The translations under genes and the position numbers were made by a program. Under the pieces are notes generated by a model. That model was not told where the DNA came from, made no database searches, and saw only the letters and a list, made by a program, of their open reading frames with translations. From NCBI GenBank assembly GCA_946612455.1, contig CAMOER010000020.1, positions 1 to 48,934 of the forward strand: DNA of 48,934 nt. Reading direction: 5' to 3'. Below are positions 16,981-25,820 of the stretch, piece after piece (positions within the stretch are counted from its first letter, which is position 1; each line of letters starts with the position of its first letter). The DNA comes from UBA3305 sp002373555 (GTDB lineage Bacteria; Bacillota; Clostridia; Lachnospirales; Lachnospiraceae).

Positions 16981-18918
16981 ATGCTTCTTTCCATCACCAA
17001 CACCAGCGTCTCTCTCGCCGGGGAGACGATTCTCGATCATATCGATTTTGAGATCAAAGGAAAAGAGAAGATCGCCGTGATCGGAAGAAACGGTGCCGGC
17101 AAGACTACGCTCTTAAAGTTGATCGCAGGGGAACTGTCCCCGGAACGGAATGAGAAGGATCAGGCTGCCGGTATCCGTACAAGCCGCAGTCTCACGATCG
17201 AGATGCTGCCGCAGGATCCGCTCGCGGAGGAACAGCGTTCGGTCCGCGAATGGATCGAAGCACAGATTTCCGTATCCGGCGAGCAGGAAGAAGCTTTCCG
17301 CAAAACAGAACGGATTTCTTCCGAATCGAGCCGGGAGCGGCAGGCCGGTCCGACCGAAAAAGAATACTACCGCACCCAGGCCGAATTCCGCGCGATCCTC
17401 ACGGGACTCGGCTTTTCGCTTACGGATCTTGACAAGCCCGCCGCGGATTTTTCCGGCGGCTGGCGGACCAGGCTGGCCCTCGCCGGACTCATTTTCCGGG
17501 AACCGGATATCCTGCTGCTGGACGAACCGACCAATCATCTGGACAATGAAGCCTGCGAATGGCTGGAAGGTTATCTGAAAAGCTATCCGAAAGCAGTGGT
17601 CATGGTCTCGCACGACCGGTATTTCATGGACGAGACAGCAGAGATCGTCTATGAGATCGAGAAGAAAAAGCTCATCAAATACAACGGCAATTACTCGGCA
17701 TACAGAAAAGAAAAAGCCAGGCGGTATCAGGCAGCTGTGAAGGAATACCGGAAACAGAAAGCCGAAGAAGAAAGGCTGACGGCCCTGATCGAAAAATTCA
17801 AAACAAAACCCAGAAAAGCCGCATTTGCACGGACAAGAAAGAAGCTGCTCTCGCGCATGGAAAAGCCGGCTGCGCCGGATGTTTCCGGCCGCAAAGTACA
17901 GATCCGGCAGACAGAACCGCATAAGCCCGGCCCGAAATGCGTCTTCGATATCAAAGAGCTGGTGACGGGCTACGATCCGGCGCATCCGCAGAAACGGATC
18001 TCCATGCGGATCAGCCGCGGTGCGAAGATCGGCATCTTCGGGCCGAACGGCAGCGGCAAGAGCACATTCATCAAAACGCTTGCGGGCAGCATCCCGAAGA
18101 TCGCCGGCAGATGTGTGATGGGAGAAAACATTGATGCGGCATATTACGATCAGCTGAGCACGGAAAACATGCCGGACGGCAGAGTGCTGGAGGTCTTTCG
18201 AAAGCGGTTTCCCTTATATACCGAGCAGGAGGCGCGCAGCATTCTCGCCGGCTATCTCTTTTTCGGAAAAGATGCCGGGAAAAAGCTCACCGATCTTTCC
18301 GGCGGCGAAAAAGCACGGTTCACCCTGATGATGATCCTGGAATCCGGGCCGAACCTGCTGCTTCTGGATGAGCCGACGAATCATCTGGACATCCCCGCGA
18401 AGGAGATCTTCGAGGATATGCTGCTGGCATATTCCGGTACGCTGCTTTTCGTCACCCATGACAGGTATTTTCTGAAGAAGTGTGCGCAGTCGCTGCTGTA
18501 TTTTCCGCCGGAAGATGCGCCGGTCCGGTTCTTCCCTTATGATTATGATCACTATGTCGTGAAGCACGCAAAGGGCGCGCGCGGTGAGAATCTGTCGGCC
18601 GAGCGGCTGATGTACGAAGAGGCGATGGTGGAATCGCTGCGGGCCGTGCCGAAACGGGAACGGCATGAGATCCGTGTGTCGACCGAGACAGCGCATACGG
18701 ACTGGAAGCTCGGCATGTGCGAAGAGGAGATGGAAGCGTCCGCAGACCAGCTGGAGCAGCTGTATGAACAGTACGAGATTCCTCCGGCATGGATGGAAGA
18801 AGCGGAGCGGAGCACGGCAGAGAAAAAGTTCGCCGACGCGGAAAAACGTTACACCCGCGCCTGTATTGACTGGTACGAGACCTGGGCAGAGGGAAACGGC
18901 AGTGAATTGACATTCTGA
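16981..18918 (+). CDS. ABC-F family ATPase
   Basis: A 645-residue soluble protein with two ATP-binding cassettes and no membrane segments. Cassette 1 has Walker A GRNGAGKTT (about residue 36) and FSGGWRTRLALA with LLLDEPTNHLD. Cassette 2 has GPNGSGKST (about 354), LSGGEKARFTLMM and LLLDEPTNHLD. A charged linker of about 80 residues joins them. Such proteins act on the ribosome, in translation or in protection from ribosome-targeting antibiotics; which applies here cannot be told. A helical C-terminal tail (about 550-645) is present. The start follows GGGAGG. The stop codon lies inside the end of an intergenic repeat. Confidence 0.93.
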   Translation: MLLSITNTSVSLAGETILDHIDFEIKGKEKIAVIGRNGAGKTTLLKLIAGELSPERNEKDQAAGIRTSRSLTIEMLPQDPLAEEQRSVREWIEAQISVSGEQEEAFRKTERISSESSRERQAGPTEKEYYRTQAEFRAILTGLGFSLTDLDKPAADFSGGWRTRLALAGLIFREPDILLLDEPTNHLDNEACEWLEGYLKSYPKAVVMVSHDRYFMDETAEIVYEIEKKKLIKYNGNYSAYRKEKARRYQAAVKEYRKQKAEEERLTALIEKFKTKPRKAAFARTRKKLLSRMEKPAAPDVSGRKVQIRQTEPHKPGPKCVFDIKELVTGYDPAHPQKRISMRISRGAKIGIFGPNGSGKSTFIKTLAGSIPKIAGRCVMGENIDAAYYDQLSTENMPDGRVLEVFRKRFPLYTEQEARSILAGYLFFGKDAGKKLTDLSGGEKARFTLMMILESGPNLLLLDEPTNHLDIPAKEIFEDMLLAYSGTLLFVTHDRYFLKKCAQSLLYFPPEDAPVRFFPYDYDHYVVKHAKGARGENLSAERLMYEEAMVESLRAVPKRERHEIRVSTETAHTDWKLGMCEEEMEASADQLEQLYEQYEIPPAWMEEAERSTAEKKFADAEKRYTRACIDWYETWAEGNGSELTF

Positions 18919-18965
18919 TGCCGGAAGCAGAGGAATCCACCGCATGCAGTATTCGGCTTTTGAAA
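18907..18965. repeat. Half copy of the palindromic repeat, inverted, at the ABC-F 3' end
   Basis: TTGACATTCTGATGCCG through GAGGAATCCACCGC is the reverse complement of the repeat's right arm as seen at 15431-15465. The ABC-F stop TGA (18916-18918) lies within it. Confidence 0.65.
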
Positions 18966-19008
18966 ACTGCCCCCGGCCGGGAAAGCCCGTCTGCATACGC
19001 ATATCCGG

Positions 19009-19037
19009 TTGACGGGACTGACCATGAAATCTATAAT
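19009..19037 (+). promoter_or_regulatory. Promoter for the small secreted protein
   Basis: TTGACG (19009-19014), a 17-base spacer and TATAAT (19032-19037), about 50 bases before the start at 19089. Confidence 0.8.
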
Positions 19038-19088
19038 TGAATCATCCGGCAGACAGCAGCCGGCCATTCAGGAGAGGGGGAGAAAACA

Positions 19089-19502
19089 ATGAAACGAAAA
19101 TTCGGCACGGGCATTTTTCTGATGCTCCTTATGGTGGCAGCACTCAGCGCGGCTGTTCCCGTCAGCGCAAAGAAATACAGCGAGAACGGCACCTGGAAGC
19201 GCAAGATCGGCAAGACCACCTGGTATTTTGACGTCAATGATTATACCAGCCGGGAGCCCGGTTCGAAGTATTACGGTTCGGTTTGTATTTTCAAAGGAAA
19301 GAAAAATCTGAACAGCCGCAAATACTGTGTGTATGCGCAGTATACAAAGCTCGGCACGAACAAATATCAGATCAAGTACAAAGGCGGCAAGATCCGCTTT
19401 ACAGTCTCGAAAAAGAGCATCAAGCTCCAGCAGAAATCCGGAAAAGTCAAGGGCGTAAAGCTCAAAGGAAAGTTCAAGCTGGTCAAGAGACATTATTCAT
19501 AA
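19089..19502 (+). CDS. Small secreted basic protein of unknown function
   Basis: A 137-residue protein with an N-terminal signal peptide (MKRKFGTGIFLMLLMVAALS, cleavage after VSA near residue 27). The mature part is about 110 residues, strongly lysine-rich and beta-prone (KGGKIRFTVSKKSIKLQQ). No family was recognised. The strong promoter and GGAGAGGGGGAGA support a real, well-expressed gene. thyA starts about 40 bases downstream with no terminator between. The lysine-rich repeat-like style recalls the Ig-like domains of the secreted protein at 20449, but no clear homology was seen. Confidence 0.75.
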   Translation: MKRKFGTGIFLMLLMVAALSAAVPVSAKKYSENGTWKRKIGKTTWYFDVNDYTSREPGSKYYGSVCIFKGKKNLNSRKYCVYAQYTKLGTNKYQIKYKGGKIRFTVSKKSIKLQQKSGKVKGVKLKGKFKLVKRHYS

Positions 19503-19540
19503 GACATACCCTGCATTCTGCAGCAGAAACGGAGCGTATC

Positions 19541-20419
19541 ATGACCAGAGCAGACCATTACATGGCAGAAGATATAAAGAACATCCTGGCGCACGGCTAT
19601 AAGGATGAGAATCCCAGGCCGAAGTACGCGGACGGCACGCCGGCGTATACATTTTCGGTGAATCACAATGTCCGGAAATATGATTTGTCGGCAGGTGATT
19701 TCCCGGTCCTGACACTGCGCCGGATGGCCTGGAAGACCGGCATCCGGGAGATCTTCACGATCTATCAGAAGCCGACCAACAAGATAGCCGAGATGAAAGA
19801 ACTGGGCGTGACCTGGTGGGATCCGTGGGACATCGGCGACGGCACGATCGGCCAGCGCTACGGCGCGACCGTCGGCAGATATGATTTGATCAAAAACCTG
19901 ATCGCAGATATTGAGAAAGATCCTTACGGCAGACGGAAGGTGGTCTCCCTGTGGCAGGAGACGGATCTGCATGAGACGCCCGGACTTGCCCCCTGTGCCT
20001 TCCTCACGATCTGGAATGTCCGCGGGAAGTTCCTGGACATGATGATGGTGCAGCGCAGCGGCGATATGCTGACGGCCTCCGGGGCCGGCGGCGTGAACGA
20101 GATCCAGTATGCCGCGCTGTTGATGATGATCGCGAGACACACCGGATACGAGCCCGGCGTGTTCACGCATATGGTGGCGAACGAGCAGATCTACGACCGC
20201 CATGTCGGGCAGGCGAACGAACTGCTGCGGAGATTCGAGGAACGGAAGAAGGAGGAATCCGCCGGCGCAGCCGGAAATGGAACCGCGGAACTTCCGAAGC
20301 AGCCTGCGCTGATCCTGAAGCCGGATGCAAAGGATTTCTATTCCATCACCATCGACGAGTTTGAAATGAAGGATTACGATCCCATGACGCCGCAGCTGAA
20401 GCTGGAGCTGGGGATCTGA
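19541..20419 (+). CDS. thyA: Thymidylate synthase, ThyA type
   Basis: A 292-residue enzyme converting dUMP to dTMP with methylenetetrahydrofolate. The active-site cysteine is in PGLAPCAFLTIW (about residue 152). IGQRYGATVGRYD and the phosphate-binding QRSGDM are also present, as is the C-terminal IYDRHVGQANELLRR block. The residues after the cysteine and after QRSGDM (TASGAGGVNEIQYAAL) differ from classical ThyA, suggesting a clostridial subgroup; an Ala/Gly-rich insertion lies near residue 240. The ATG at 19541 is chosen because the protein then begins with a typical ThyA N-terminus; the frame is open further upstream without homology. Confidence 0.88.
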   Translation: MTRADHYMAEDIKNILAHGYKDENPRPKYADGTPAYTFSVNHNVRKYDLSAGDFPVLTLRRMAWKTGIREIFTIYQKPTNKIAEMKELGVTWWDPWDIGDGTIGQRYGATVGRYDLIKNLIADIEKDPYGRRKVVSLWQETDLHETPGLAPCAFLTIWNVRGKFLDMMMVQRSGDMLTASGAGGVNEIQYAALLMMIARHTGYEPGVFTHMVANEQIYDRHVGQANELLRRFEERKKEESAGAAGNGTAELPKQPALILKPDAKDFYSITIDEFEMKDYDPMTPQLKLELGI

Positions 20420-20448
20420 TTCGATAAATGAAAGGAGAAAGAAAGACA

Positions 20449-22047
20449 ATGAAGAAACTGTCAGGAATCATTATGACCGCGGCATGCCTGATGGCCGCCT
20501 TCTATTTGATGATCTGTGCGGGCGCTGTCCATGCGGACGAGCTTGCCAGTCCGATGCTTGACATCAACGGGGTCGAGATCTATGACGGATCCATGGGGAT
20601 GGAGTACGGTCTGCAGACAGAGGCAATCGCAGAACTGCCCGCGGGGATCTCATTTGATCCTGCCACCTACACCGTGACGCTGGAGAATGTGAACGTGACT
20701 GTCCCTGCTGACAGTGAGTTTATCGACGGAACGAGTTACGGCGCCGGTCAGACGCATGACCTGCATATCGTTCTGAAAGGAAACAATGTCATTAACTGCC
20801 AGAACTATACTTCTGACGAAGAATACAATCCCGAGCTGATTCATAATAACGGTAATCTTATCATCGAAGGAAACGGTACGCTTACGATTAAGAATAACAT
20901 GACAACGCTGGTCGATCTTCACGACTCGGAAATGCGGAATCTGACGATTAAGAACTGCACGATCAACACGGATTTCGGATATAAGAGATGGGAGCTCTTC
21001 AGCGTACAGGATCTTATCCTTGAAGGATGCACGCTGAATGTGAATTACAGTACCGACTTTCCGGAAGAGTTTGATGACCATACAGGGACAGCTTCGCTGA
21101 CGGATATCAGGGGCGGCCTGATCATGAAAAATGCTGTATGGAATATCAGGACTTCCGGTCAGAATGATGACTTTTATGCCGATCTTGATGCAGGATCGAA
21201 TGCGGAATTCCATAATTCCACCCTGAACATTACCGGCGGAAAGTTCAGTTATCTCGAATTCAGCACGGGCGATGTCATATTCGATAATTCCTCTTTCCTG
21301 GGAGGCGAGGCATTTTCGGGCATCAATGCGGGGGATCCGGCGACACAGACATACTATAATTTCCTTAACAAACATCAGTATGTGAACGGCGAATACAAAG
21401 GGGATGTATATTCCGGAAAAAGCAGCGCGGCAGACCTGAGGCTCTATTTTGATATCGTTCCGTATAAAGAGACCGGAACAAAGGGAACCGAGAATAAGGA
21501 GACAGAGAATAAAAATACAGAGATCAAAGTCTCCTCTGTTAAGATCAGTGCACCCAGCAAAAAAATCGCTGCCGGCAAGAAAGTTCAGCTAAAGGCGGCT
21601 ATTCTTCCGGCGAATGCGGCCAATAAAACCGTGAAATGGACATCCAGCAATACCAAGGTCGCGAAAGTAAGCTCCTCCGGAAAAGTAACACTTCTGAAGA
21701 AATCCGGAGGGAAAAAGGTTACGATCACGGCAGCTGCGCAGGACGGCTCCGGGAAGAAAGCGACTATCGTCATCAAATCGATGAAGGGTGTTGTCAAAAA
21801 AATCAAGTTGTCCGGAGCGAAGACTGTAAAAGCCGGAAAATCGATCAAACTGAAAGCCAAAATCACGGCTTCAAAAGGAGCCAACAAAACGCTCAAATGG
21901 ACCAGCAGTAATAAAAAATATGCAAAAGTCACACAGAAGGGCAAGGTTACCACGCTGAAGGCCGGCAAAGGAAAGACCGTGAAGATCACGGCAAAAGCAC
22001 TGGACGGCAGCAACAAGAAGGCCGTATTCAAGATCAAGATCAAATAA
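20449..22047 (+). CDS. Secreted protein with beta-helix-like region and two Ig-like (Big_2) domains
   Basis: A 532-residue exported protein. A signal peptide (about 1-29, ending AGAVHA) is followed by about 310 residues rich in short beta-strand repeats (NLIIEGNGTLTIKNN, NLTIKNCTINTDFG, DLILEGCTLNVNY) that look like a right-handed beta helix. A Thr/Glu/Asn-rich linker (about 342-360) precedes two Big_2 domains of ~80 residues, each with a KWTSSN core. Such proteins usually sit on or near the cell wall and bind surfaces or glycans. No sortase motif or other anchor is visible. The start at 20449 has AAAGGAG upstream; an ATG seven codons earlier would include that site. Confidence 0.82.
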   Translation: MKKLSGIIMTAACLMAAFYLMICAGAVHADELASPMLDINGVEIYDGSMGMEYGLQTEAIAELPAGISFDPATYTVTLENVNVTVPADSEFIDGTSYGAGQTHDLHIVLKGNNVINCQNYTSDEEYNPELIHNNGNLIIEGNGTLTIKNNMTTLVDLHDSEMRNLTIKNCTINTDFGYKRWELFSVQDLILEGCTLNVNYSTDFPEEFDDHTGTASLTDIRGGLIMKNAVWNIRTSGQNDDFYADLDAGSNAEFHNSTLNITGGKFSYLEFSTGDVIFDNSSFLGGEAFSGINAGDPATQTYYNFLNKHQYVNGEYKGDVYSGKSSAADLRLYFDIVPYKETGTKGTENKETENKNTEIKVSSVKISAPSKKIAAGKKVQLKAAILPANAANKTVKWTSSNTKVAKVSSSGKVTLLKKSGGKKVTITAAAQDGSGKKATIVIKSMKGVVKKIKLSGAKTVKAGKSIKLKAKITASKGANKTLKWTSSNKKYAKVTQKGKVTTLKAGKGKTVKITAKALDGSNKKAVFKIKIK

Positions 22048-22052
22048 CAGGA

Positions 22053-22087
22053 AAAAGTGGACAGGTCCTGCGGGCCAGTCCACTTTT
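22053..22087. terminator. Bidirectional terminator between converging genes
   Basis: AAAAGTGGAC and GTCCACTTTT form a stem extended by GG/CC pairs. It lies between the stops at 22047 and 22095, with A runs left and T runs right. Confidence 0.8.
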
Positions 22088-22094
22088 CAGATAC

Positions 22095-23786
22095 TTACTG
22101 TACACTCTCCGCCATCGTGCCGACAGCGGTCTTCAGCGCGGTGATCCGCTCTGCGGAAACCGTTTTATCATCGCTCAAAGTATAATAGTAGAACTTGATC
22201 TTCGGCTCCGTCCCGGACGGCCGCATCGCGAACCAGCTGCCGTCGGTCATGATCACCTTCAGTGCGTTCTGCGGCGGGATATCTTCGTAACCGTCGATAT
22301 AATCGATCACTTTCGAGACTTTGAAATCTCCGTACGCCATCGGCTTCTCGTTCCGGAACATATCCATGATCCGGCCGATCCGTTCCTGTCCTTCCTTGCC
22401 CTTCAGCACGATCGACACCTGCGCTTCAGCAAAATATCCGTACTTTTTATAAAGCGCATCCAGTGCGTCCAGCATGGACATTCCCTGTTTCCGGTAATAA
22501 GCCGCCATCTCCGTGATCAGCATACCGGCGGAGATGCCGTCCTTATCCCGCACTTCCTCGCCCGGCGCGCAGCCGATGCTCTCCTCATAAGCGAAGAAAT
22601 AGTTATAGCCCTCCGCCTGCAGCGGCGGGATCTTTCCGCACAGATTCTTGAATCCCGTCAGCGCTTCAAATACGGAAATGCCGTAATCTCTGCAGATCGT
22701 CGCGCCGAATTCGCCGGTCACGATCGATTTGATCATTGCATCCTTTCCGGTCAGTTTTCCGTGTTCCTTCTTCGCCTGCGCCAGATAGGCGATGATCATG
22801 CCGCCGGTCTGGTTGCCGTTTAACGGAATATAGCCGCCGTTTCCGTCCGCCACTTCGATCGCCATGCGGTCGCTGTCCGGGTCGGTCGCGATCAGCACTT
22901 CCGCGCCGGTCTCGCGGCCAAGCTTTTCCGCCAGATCAAATGCTCTGGAATCCTCGGGATTCGGATACGGAACGGTCGTAAAATCCGGATCGGGATCGCG
23001 CTGCTCCGGCACCAGCACAAAGTTCACAAAGCCTCTGGCGCCGGCCACTTCATGCATGGGAATGCTGCCGGCGCCGTTTAAAGGCGTATAGACGACCGGT
23101 ACGGCCAGATCCAGTTCTTCATCCGGCCGCTGCGCCAGCGAGAGCACATAATCCAGATAGTCTTTGTCCATTTCCCCGCCAAGCATTACAAGCAGTCCGG
23201 CTTTCTCCGCTTCCTCCAGAGGCATCTTTTTAAAATCATCAAACAGATCCAGCTGCAGGATTTCGGCAAGCATCCCGTCCGATACCGCCCCGGAGATCTG
23301 CGCGCCGTCCGCCCAGTAAACCTTGTAGCCGTTGTACTCCTTTGGATTATGGCTGGCGGTCATGTTGATGCCGGATACGGCGCCGCATTTCCGGATCGCA
23401 TAGGAGAGCTCCGGTGTCGGCCGCAGCGAAGGGAACAGGTACACACGGATCCCGTTTCCAGTCAGGATCTGCGCAGCCAGTTCCGAGAATTCCTTTGAAT
23501 GGTACCGGCAGTCGTAAGCGATCGCCACACCCTTCATCGGATCTGCTCCGGAATGCAGGATATAATTCGCGATACCCTGGGTCGCCCTGCCGACCGTCAG
23601 TTCATTCATCCGGTTCGTGCCCGCGCCGCAGATCCCGCGCAGACCGGCGGTGCCGAATTCGATCTCCTGATAGAAGCGGTCGGTGATCTCCGCGTCATTT
23701 CCTTCGATCGCGAGAAGTTCCGTATAAAGAGGGTCGTTCTGATCCAGTTTGTCCAACCAGGCTTTATAAGTTGTCAATGCATCCAT
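22095..23786 (-). CDS. Phosphohexomutase (phosphoglucomutase/phosphomannomutase)
   Basis: A 563-residue enzyme of the alpha-D-phosphohexomutase superfamily, interconverting hexose 1- and 6-phosphates. FGTAGLRGICGAGTNRMN lies near residue 45. The phosphoserine loop is NMTASHNPKEYNGYK (about 138), the metal-binding loop is IATDPDSDRMAI (about 305), the sugar-binding loop is YFFAYEESIG, and the phosphate-binding RPSGTEPKIKFY is near the C-terminus. It is the long Firmicutes PgcA-like form. The start at 23786 has GGAG upstream; the in-frame extension further upstream lacks homology. Confidence 0.94.
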   Translation of the reverse strand: MDALTTYKAWLDKLDQNDPLYTELLAIEGNDAEITDRFYQEIEFGTAGLRGICGAGTNRMNELTVGRATQGIANYILHSGADPMKGVAIAYDCRYHSKEFSELAAQILTGNGIRVYLFPSLRPTPELSYAIRKCGAVSGINMTASHNPKEYNGYKVYWADGAQISGAVSDGMLAEILQLDLFDDFKKMPLEEAEKAGLLVMLGGEMDKDYLDYVLSLAQRPDEELDLAVPVVYTPLNGAGSIPMHEVAGARGFVNFVLVPEQRDPDPDFTTVPYPNPEDSRAFDLAEKLGRETGAEVLIATDPDSDRMAIEVADGNGGYIPLNGNQTGGMIIAYLAQAKKEHGKLTGKDAMIKSIVTGEFGATICRDYGISVFEALTGFKNLCGKIPPLQAEGYNYFFAYEESIGCAPGEEVRDKDGISAGMLITEMAAYYRKQGMSMLDALDALYKKYGYFAEAQVSIVLKGKEGQERIGRIMDMFRNEKPMAYGDFKVSKVIDYIDGYEDIPPQNALKVIMTDGSWFAMRPSGTEPKIKFYYYTLSDDKTVSAERITALKTAVGTMAESVQ

Positions 23787-23880
23787 GAAATCTCCAATCC
23801 GCCGCCTGTATCCGGCAGCTGTTAAAACCGTGTTTTGTCTGTTCTTTACGGATATGAAAATGCGGAAGATCCGCAAGACG

Positions 23881-23909
23881 ATTGTACTAAATTTCAGAAA
23901 ATAATGCAA
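23881..23909 (-). promoter_or_regulatory. Promoter of the phosphohexomutase gene
   Basis: On the minus strand TTGCAT (23909-23904), a 17-base spacer and TACAAT (23886-23881), about 95 bases before the start. Confidence 0.65.
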
Positions 23910-24010
23910 CGGATGGAACGGCAGCGCTTGCAAAACGGATCCGAAATGGAAACGATTTGCTTAAAGGATATGGCAGAACCAAATTATATCTCAATAATAT
24001 CGCAAAACGG

Positions 24011-24039
24011 TTGACTAATGGTCCGCTGTATATTATGCT
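24011..24039 (+). promoter_or_regulatory. Promoter of the HTH-Uma2 gene
   Basis: TTGACT (24011-24016), a 17-base spacer and TATGCT (24034-24039). Apart from the two divergent promoters, nothing else was recognised in the 330-base gap 23787-24115. Confidence 0.6.
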
Positions 24040-24115
24040 ATGTTTGTGGAACAGGCCGTCCGGAACAGAATAACAGATATGAGAGCAATTGGCTGTACGC
24101 AGAAGGGAAAATATC

Positions 24116-24958
24116 ATGACGATCGAGCAGATGAAAGCAAGAAAGAGGGAACTCGGGTTAAGCAATAAAGAACTGGCACAAAGATCCGGCGTGCCGCTCG
24201 GTACCGTGCAGAAAATCATGAGCGGTGCGACGGCCTCACCGCGCATGACAGCGATCCTCAAGCTGGAGAAGGTCCTTCGCCCGGTTGCGTCAGATCCGGT
24301 CATTCCGTCTGCGGAAACGCTGTCAGATGGTTTTCGGGAAGCAGGAGTTGTTTATGGAACGTCTGCGGAAAAGAAGCAGCCGGCAGAGAAGAAACAGGGG
24401 GAATATACGTTGGACGATTATTATGCGATCCCGGACGACAGAAGGGTCGAGCTGATCGACGGTGTGATCTATGATATGGCGTCTCCCGGCAACATTCATC
24501 AGGCTTTGTCCAGCGATATTTCCTGGCAGCTTCAGAATTATGTCAGCGCGAATCATGGCAGATGCATGGTCTATACTGCTCCCTTCGATGTACAGTTGGA
24601 TATGGACAACCGGACTATGGTGGAGCCGGATATCGTCGTGATCTGCAATCACGACAGACTGAAGCGCTTCGGCTGTTTCGGCGCCCCGGAATTTGTCATC
24701 GAGATCCTGTCGCCTTCCACCAGGAAAAAAGACGTAACGATCAAGATCCATAAATATATGAATGCGGGCGTGCAGGAATACTGGATCGTGGATCCCCGGG
24801 ACCGGAATGTCACGGTGATCCTGAATGAAGAGGAAGGCCCGGCGATTCGCGGGTATACTTTTGCAGACCGTGTTCCCGTCGGCATCTGGAACGGGGAATG
24901 CATGGTGGATTTTGCCGCCATTATGGAGCATATCGGGTTCCTGTACGAACTGGACTGA
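24116..24958 (+). CDS. HTH domain fused to a Uma2-type PD-(D/E)XK nuclease-like domain
   Basis: A 280-residue fusion. Residues 1-60 form a Cro/C1-type helix-turn-helix (LSNKELAQRSGVPLGTVQKI). After a charged linker, residues 95-280 are a Uma2 (DUF820) domain. VELIDGVIYDMASPGNIHQ, MVEPDIVVI, FVIEILSPSTRKKDVTIKI and GVQEYWIVDP supply the Glu, Asp and Glu-x-(Ser/Lys) residues of the restriction-endonuclease-like fold. Uma2 proteins are abundant in cyanobacteria and some clostridia, but their role is unsettled. AGAAGGGA precedes the ATG. It is a single gene with its own promoter and terminator. Confidence 0.85.
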   Translation: MTIEQMKARKRELGLSNKELAQRSGVPLGTVQKIMSGATASPRMTAILKLEKVLRPVASDPVIPSAETLSDGFREAGVVYGTSAEKKQPAEKKQGEYTLDDYYAIPDDRRVELIDGVIYDMASPGNIHQALSSDISWQLQNYVSANHGRCMVYTAPFDVQLDMDNRTMVEPDIVVICNHDRLKRFGCFGAPEFVIEILSPSTRKKDVTIKIHKYMNAGVQEYWIVDPRDRNVTVILNEEEGPAIRGYTFADRVPVGIWNGECMVDFAAIMEHIGFLYELD

Positions 24959-24978
24959 CAGATATCCGTTTTTTCTGC

Positions 24979-25015
24979 ACAGCTGCTGCAACATGATCGT
25001 GCGGCAGCTGTTTTT
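24979..25015 (+). terminator. Terminator after the HTH-Uma2 gene
   Basis: ACAGCTGC (24979-24986) pairs with GCAGCTGT (25004-25011), with extra TGCA pairs inside, followed by TTTT. Confidence 0.8.
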
Positions 25016-25079
25016 ATGCACATTGTTGGCGCTCTGACAGCATAAAATGTGTCACGCAAAAACGCAGTGAAAATTCTCC

Positions 25080-25107
25080 TTGACATTCTGTGCATATACT
25101 ATATAAT
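25080..25107 (+). promoter_or_regulatory. Consensus promoter of the cupin regulator/pot operon
   Basis: TTGACA (25080-25085), a 16-base spacer and TATAAT (25102-25107). Both hexamers match consensus perfectly. Confidence 0.9.
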
Positions 25108-25118
25108 CACATTCGCTG

Positions 25119-25157
25119 GTTTAGCTTTGCTAAACTTTCAGATTAGAATACTAAACC
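25119..25157. promoter_or_regulatory. Probable operator just downstream of the promoter
   Basis: GTTTAGC-TTT-GCTAAAC is a perfect inverted repeat at 25119-25135, and a further half-site CTAAACC lies at 25151-25157. It begins 12 bases after the -10, at the expected transcription start. That fits binding by the adjacent HTH-cupin regulator. Confidence 0.6.
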
Positions 25158-25197
25158 GGCGATGACAGTTTGAGGACGGAATTTCAAGCGAGGCTTT

Positions 25198-25731
25198 ATG
25201 GATATAGGAAGTAAAATCAGAGATCTCAGAATACAGAAAGGCCTGACGCAGGAGGAACTGGCGGACCGAGCCGAACTCACGAAAGGATTTATTTCCCAGC
25301 TGGAGCGTGATCTTACTTCACCGTCCATCACGACGCTGGCGGACCTGCTGCAGTGCCTGGGTACGAACATGGCGGAATTCTTCTCGGAGGAAGCGGATGA
25401 ACCGATCGCTTTTACGGATGAGGACTACTTTGAAAAGACGGATCCGGAGCTGAAGAATAAGATCGAGTGGATCATTCCGAACGCGCAGAAAAATGAGATG
25501 GAGCCGATCCGTCTGACGCTGGAGCCCGGCGGAAGCACCTACCCGGACAACCCGCACGAAGGCGAGGAGTTCGGCTACGTGATCCGGGGCAGCATCACGC
25601 TTGTGATCGGGAAAAAGCGGATCAAAGTAAACGCCGGTGAGTCCTTTTACTACGTAGCGGAAAAAACACACCACATTGAATCGGAAAAAGGCGCGGTGCT
25701 CATCTGGGTCAGTACGCCGCCGTCCTTCTAA
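25198..25731 (+). CDS. HTH-cupin transcriptional regulator of the pot operon
   Basis: A 177-residue protein with an N-terminal Cro/C1 helix-turn-helix (about 1-62; LTQEELADRAELTKGFISQLE) and a C-terminal cupin fold (about 100-175; PHEGEEFGYVIRGSITLVIG, then HHIESEKGAVLIWVSTPPSF). This HTH-cupin pair is a common partner of polyamine transport genes in Firmicutes, where it probably senses polyamine and represses the operon. potA begins about 90 bases later with no terminator between. The inverted repeat at 25119 is the likely autoregulatory site. Confidence 0.88.
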   Translation: MDIGSKIRDLRIQKGLTQEELADRAELTKGFISQLERDLTSPSITTLADLLQCLGTNMAEFFSEEADEPIAFTDEDYFEKTDPELKNKIEWIIPNAQKNEMEPIRLTLEPGGSTYPDNPHEGEEFGYVIRGSITLVIGKKRIKVNAGESFYYVAEKTHHIESEKGAVLIWVSTPPSF

Positions 25732-25820
25732 GGGTTACAGACCATTAAGAATGTTCAGGCTGCATCAGGCACCATGGATAAAGCTGCATTCGATCACATA
25801 AAGAAAAGAGGAAAATGTAC

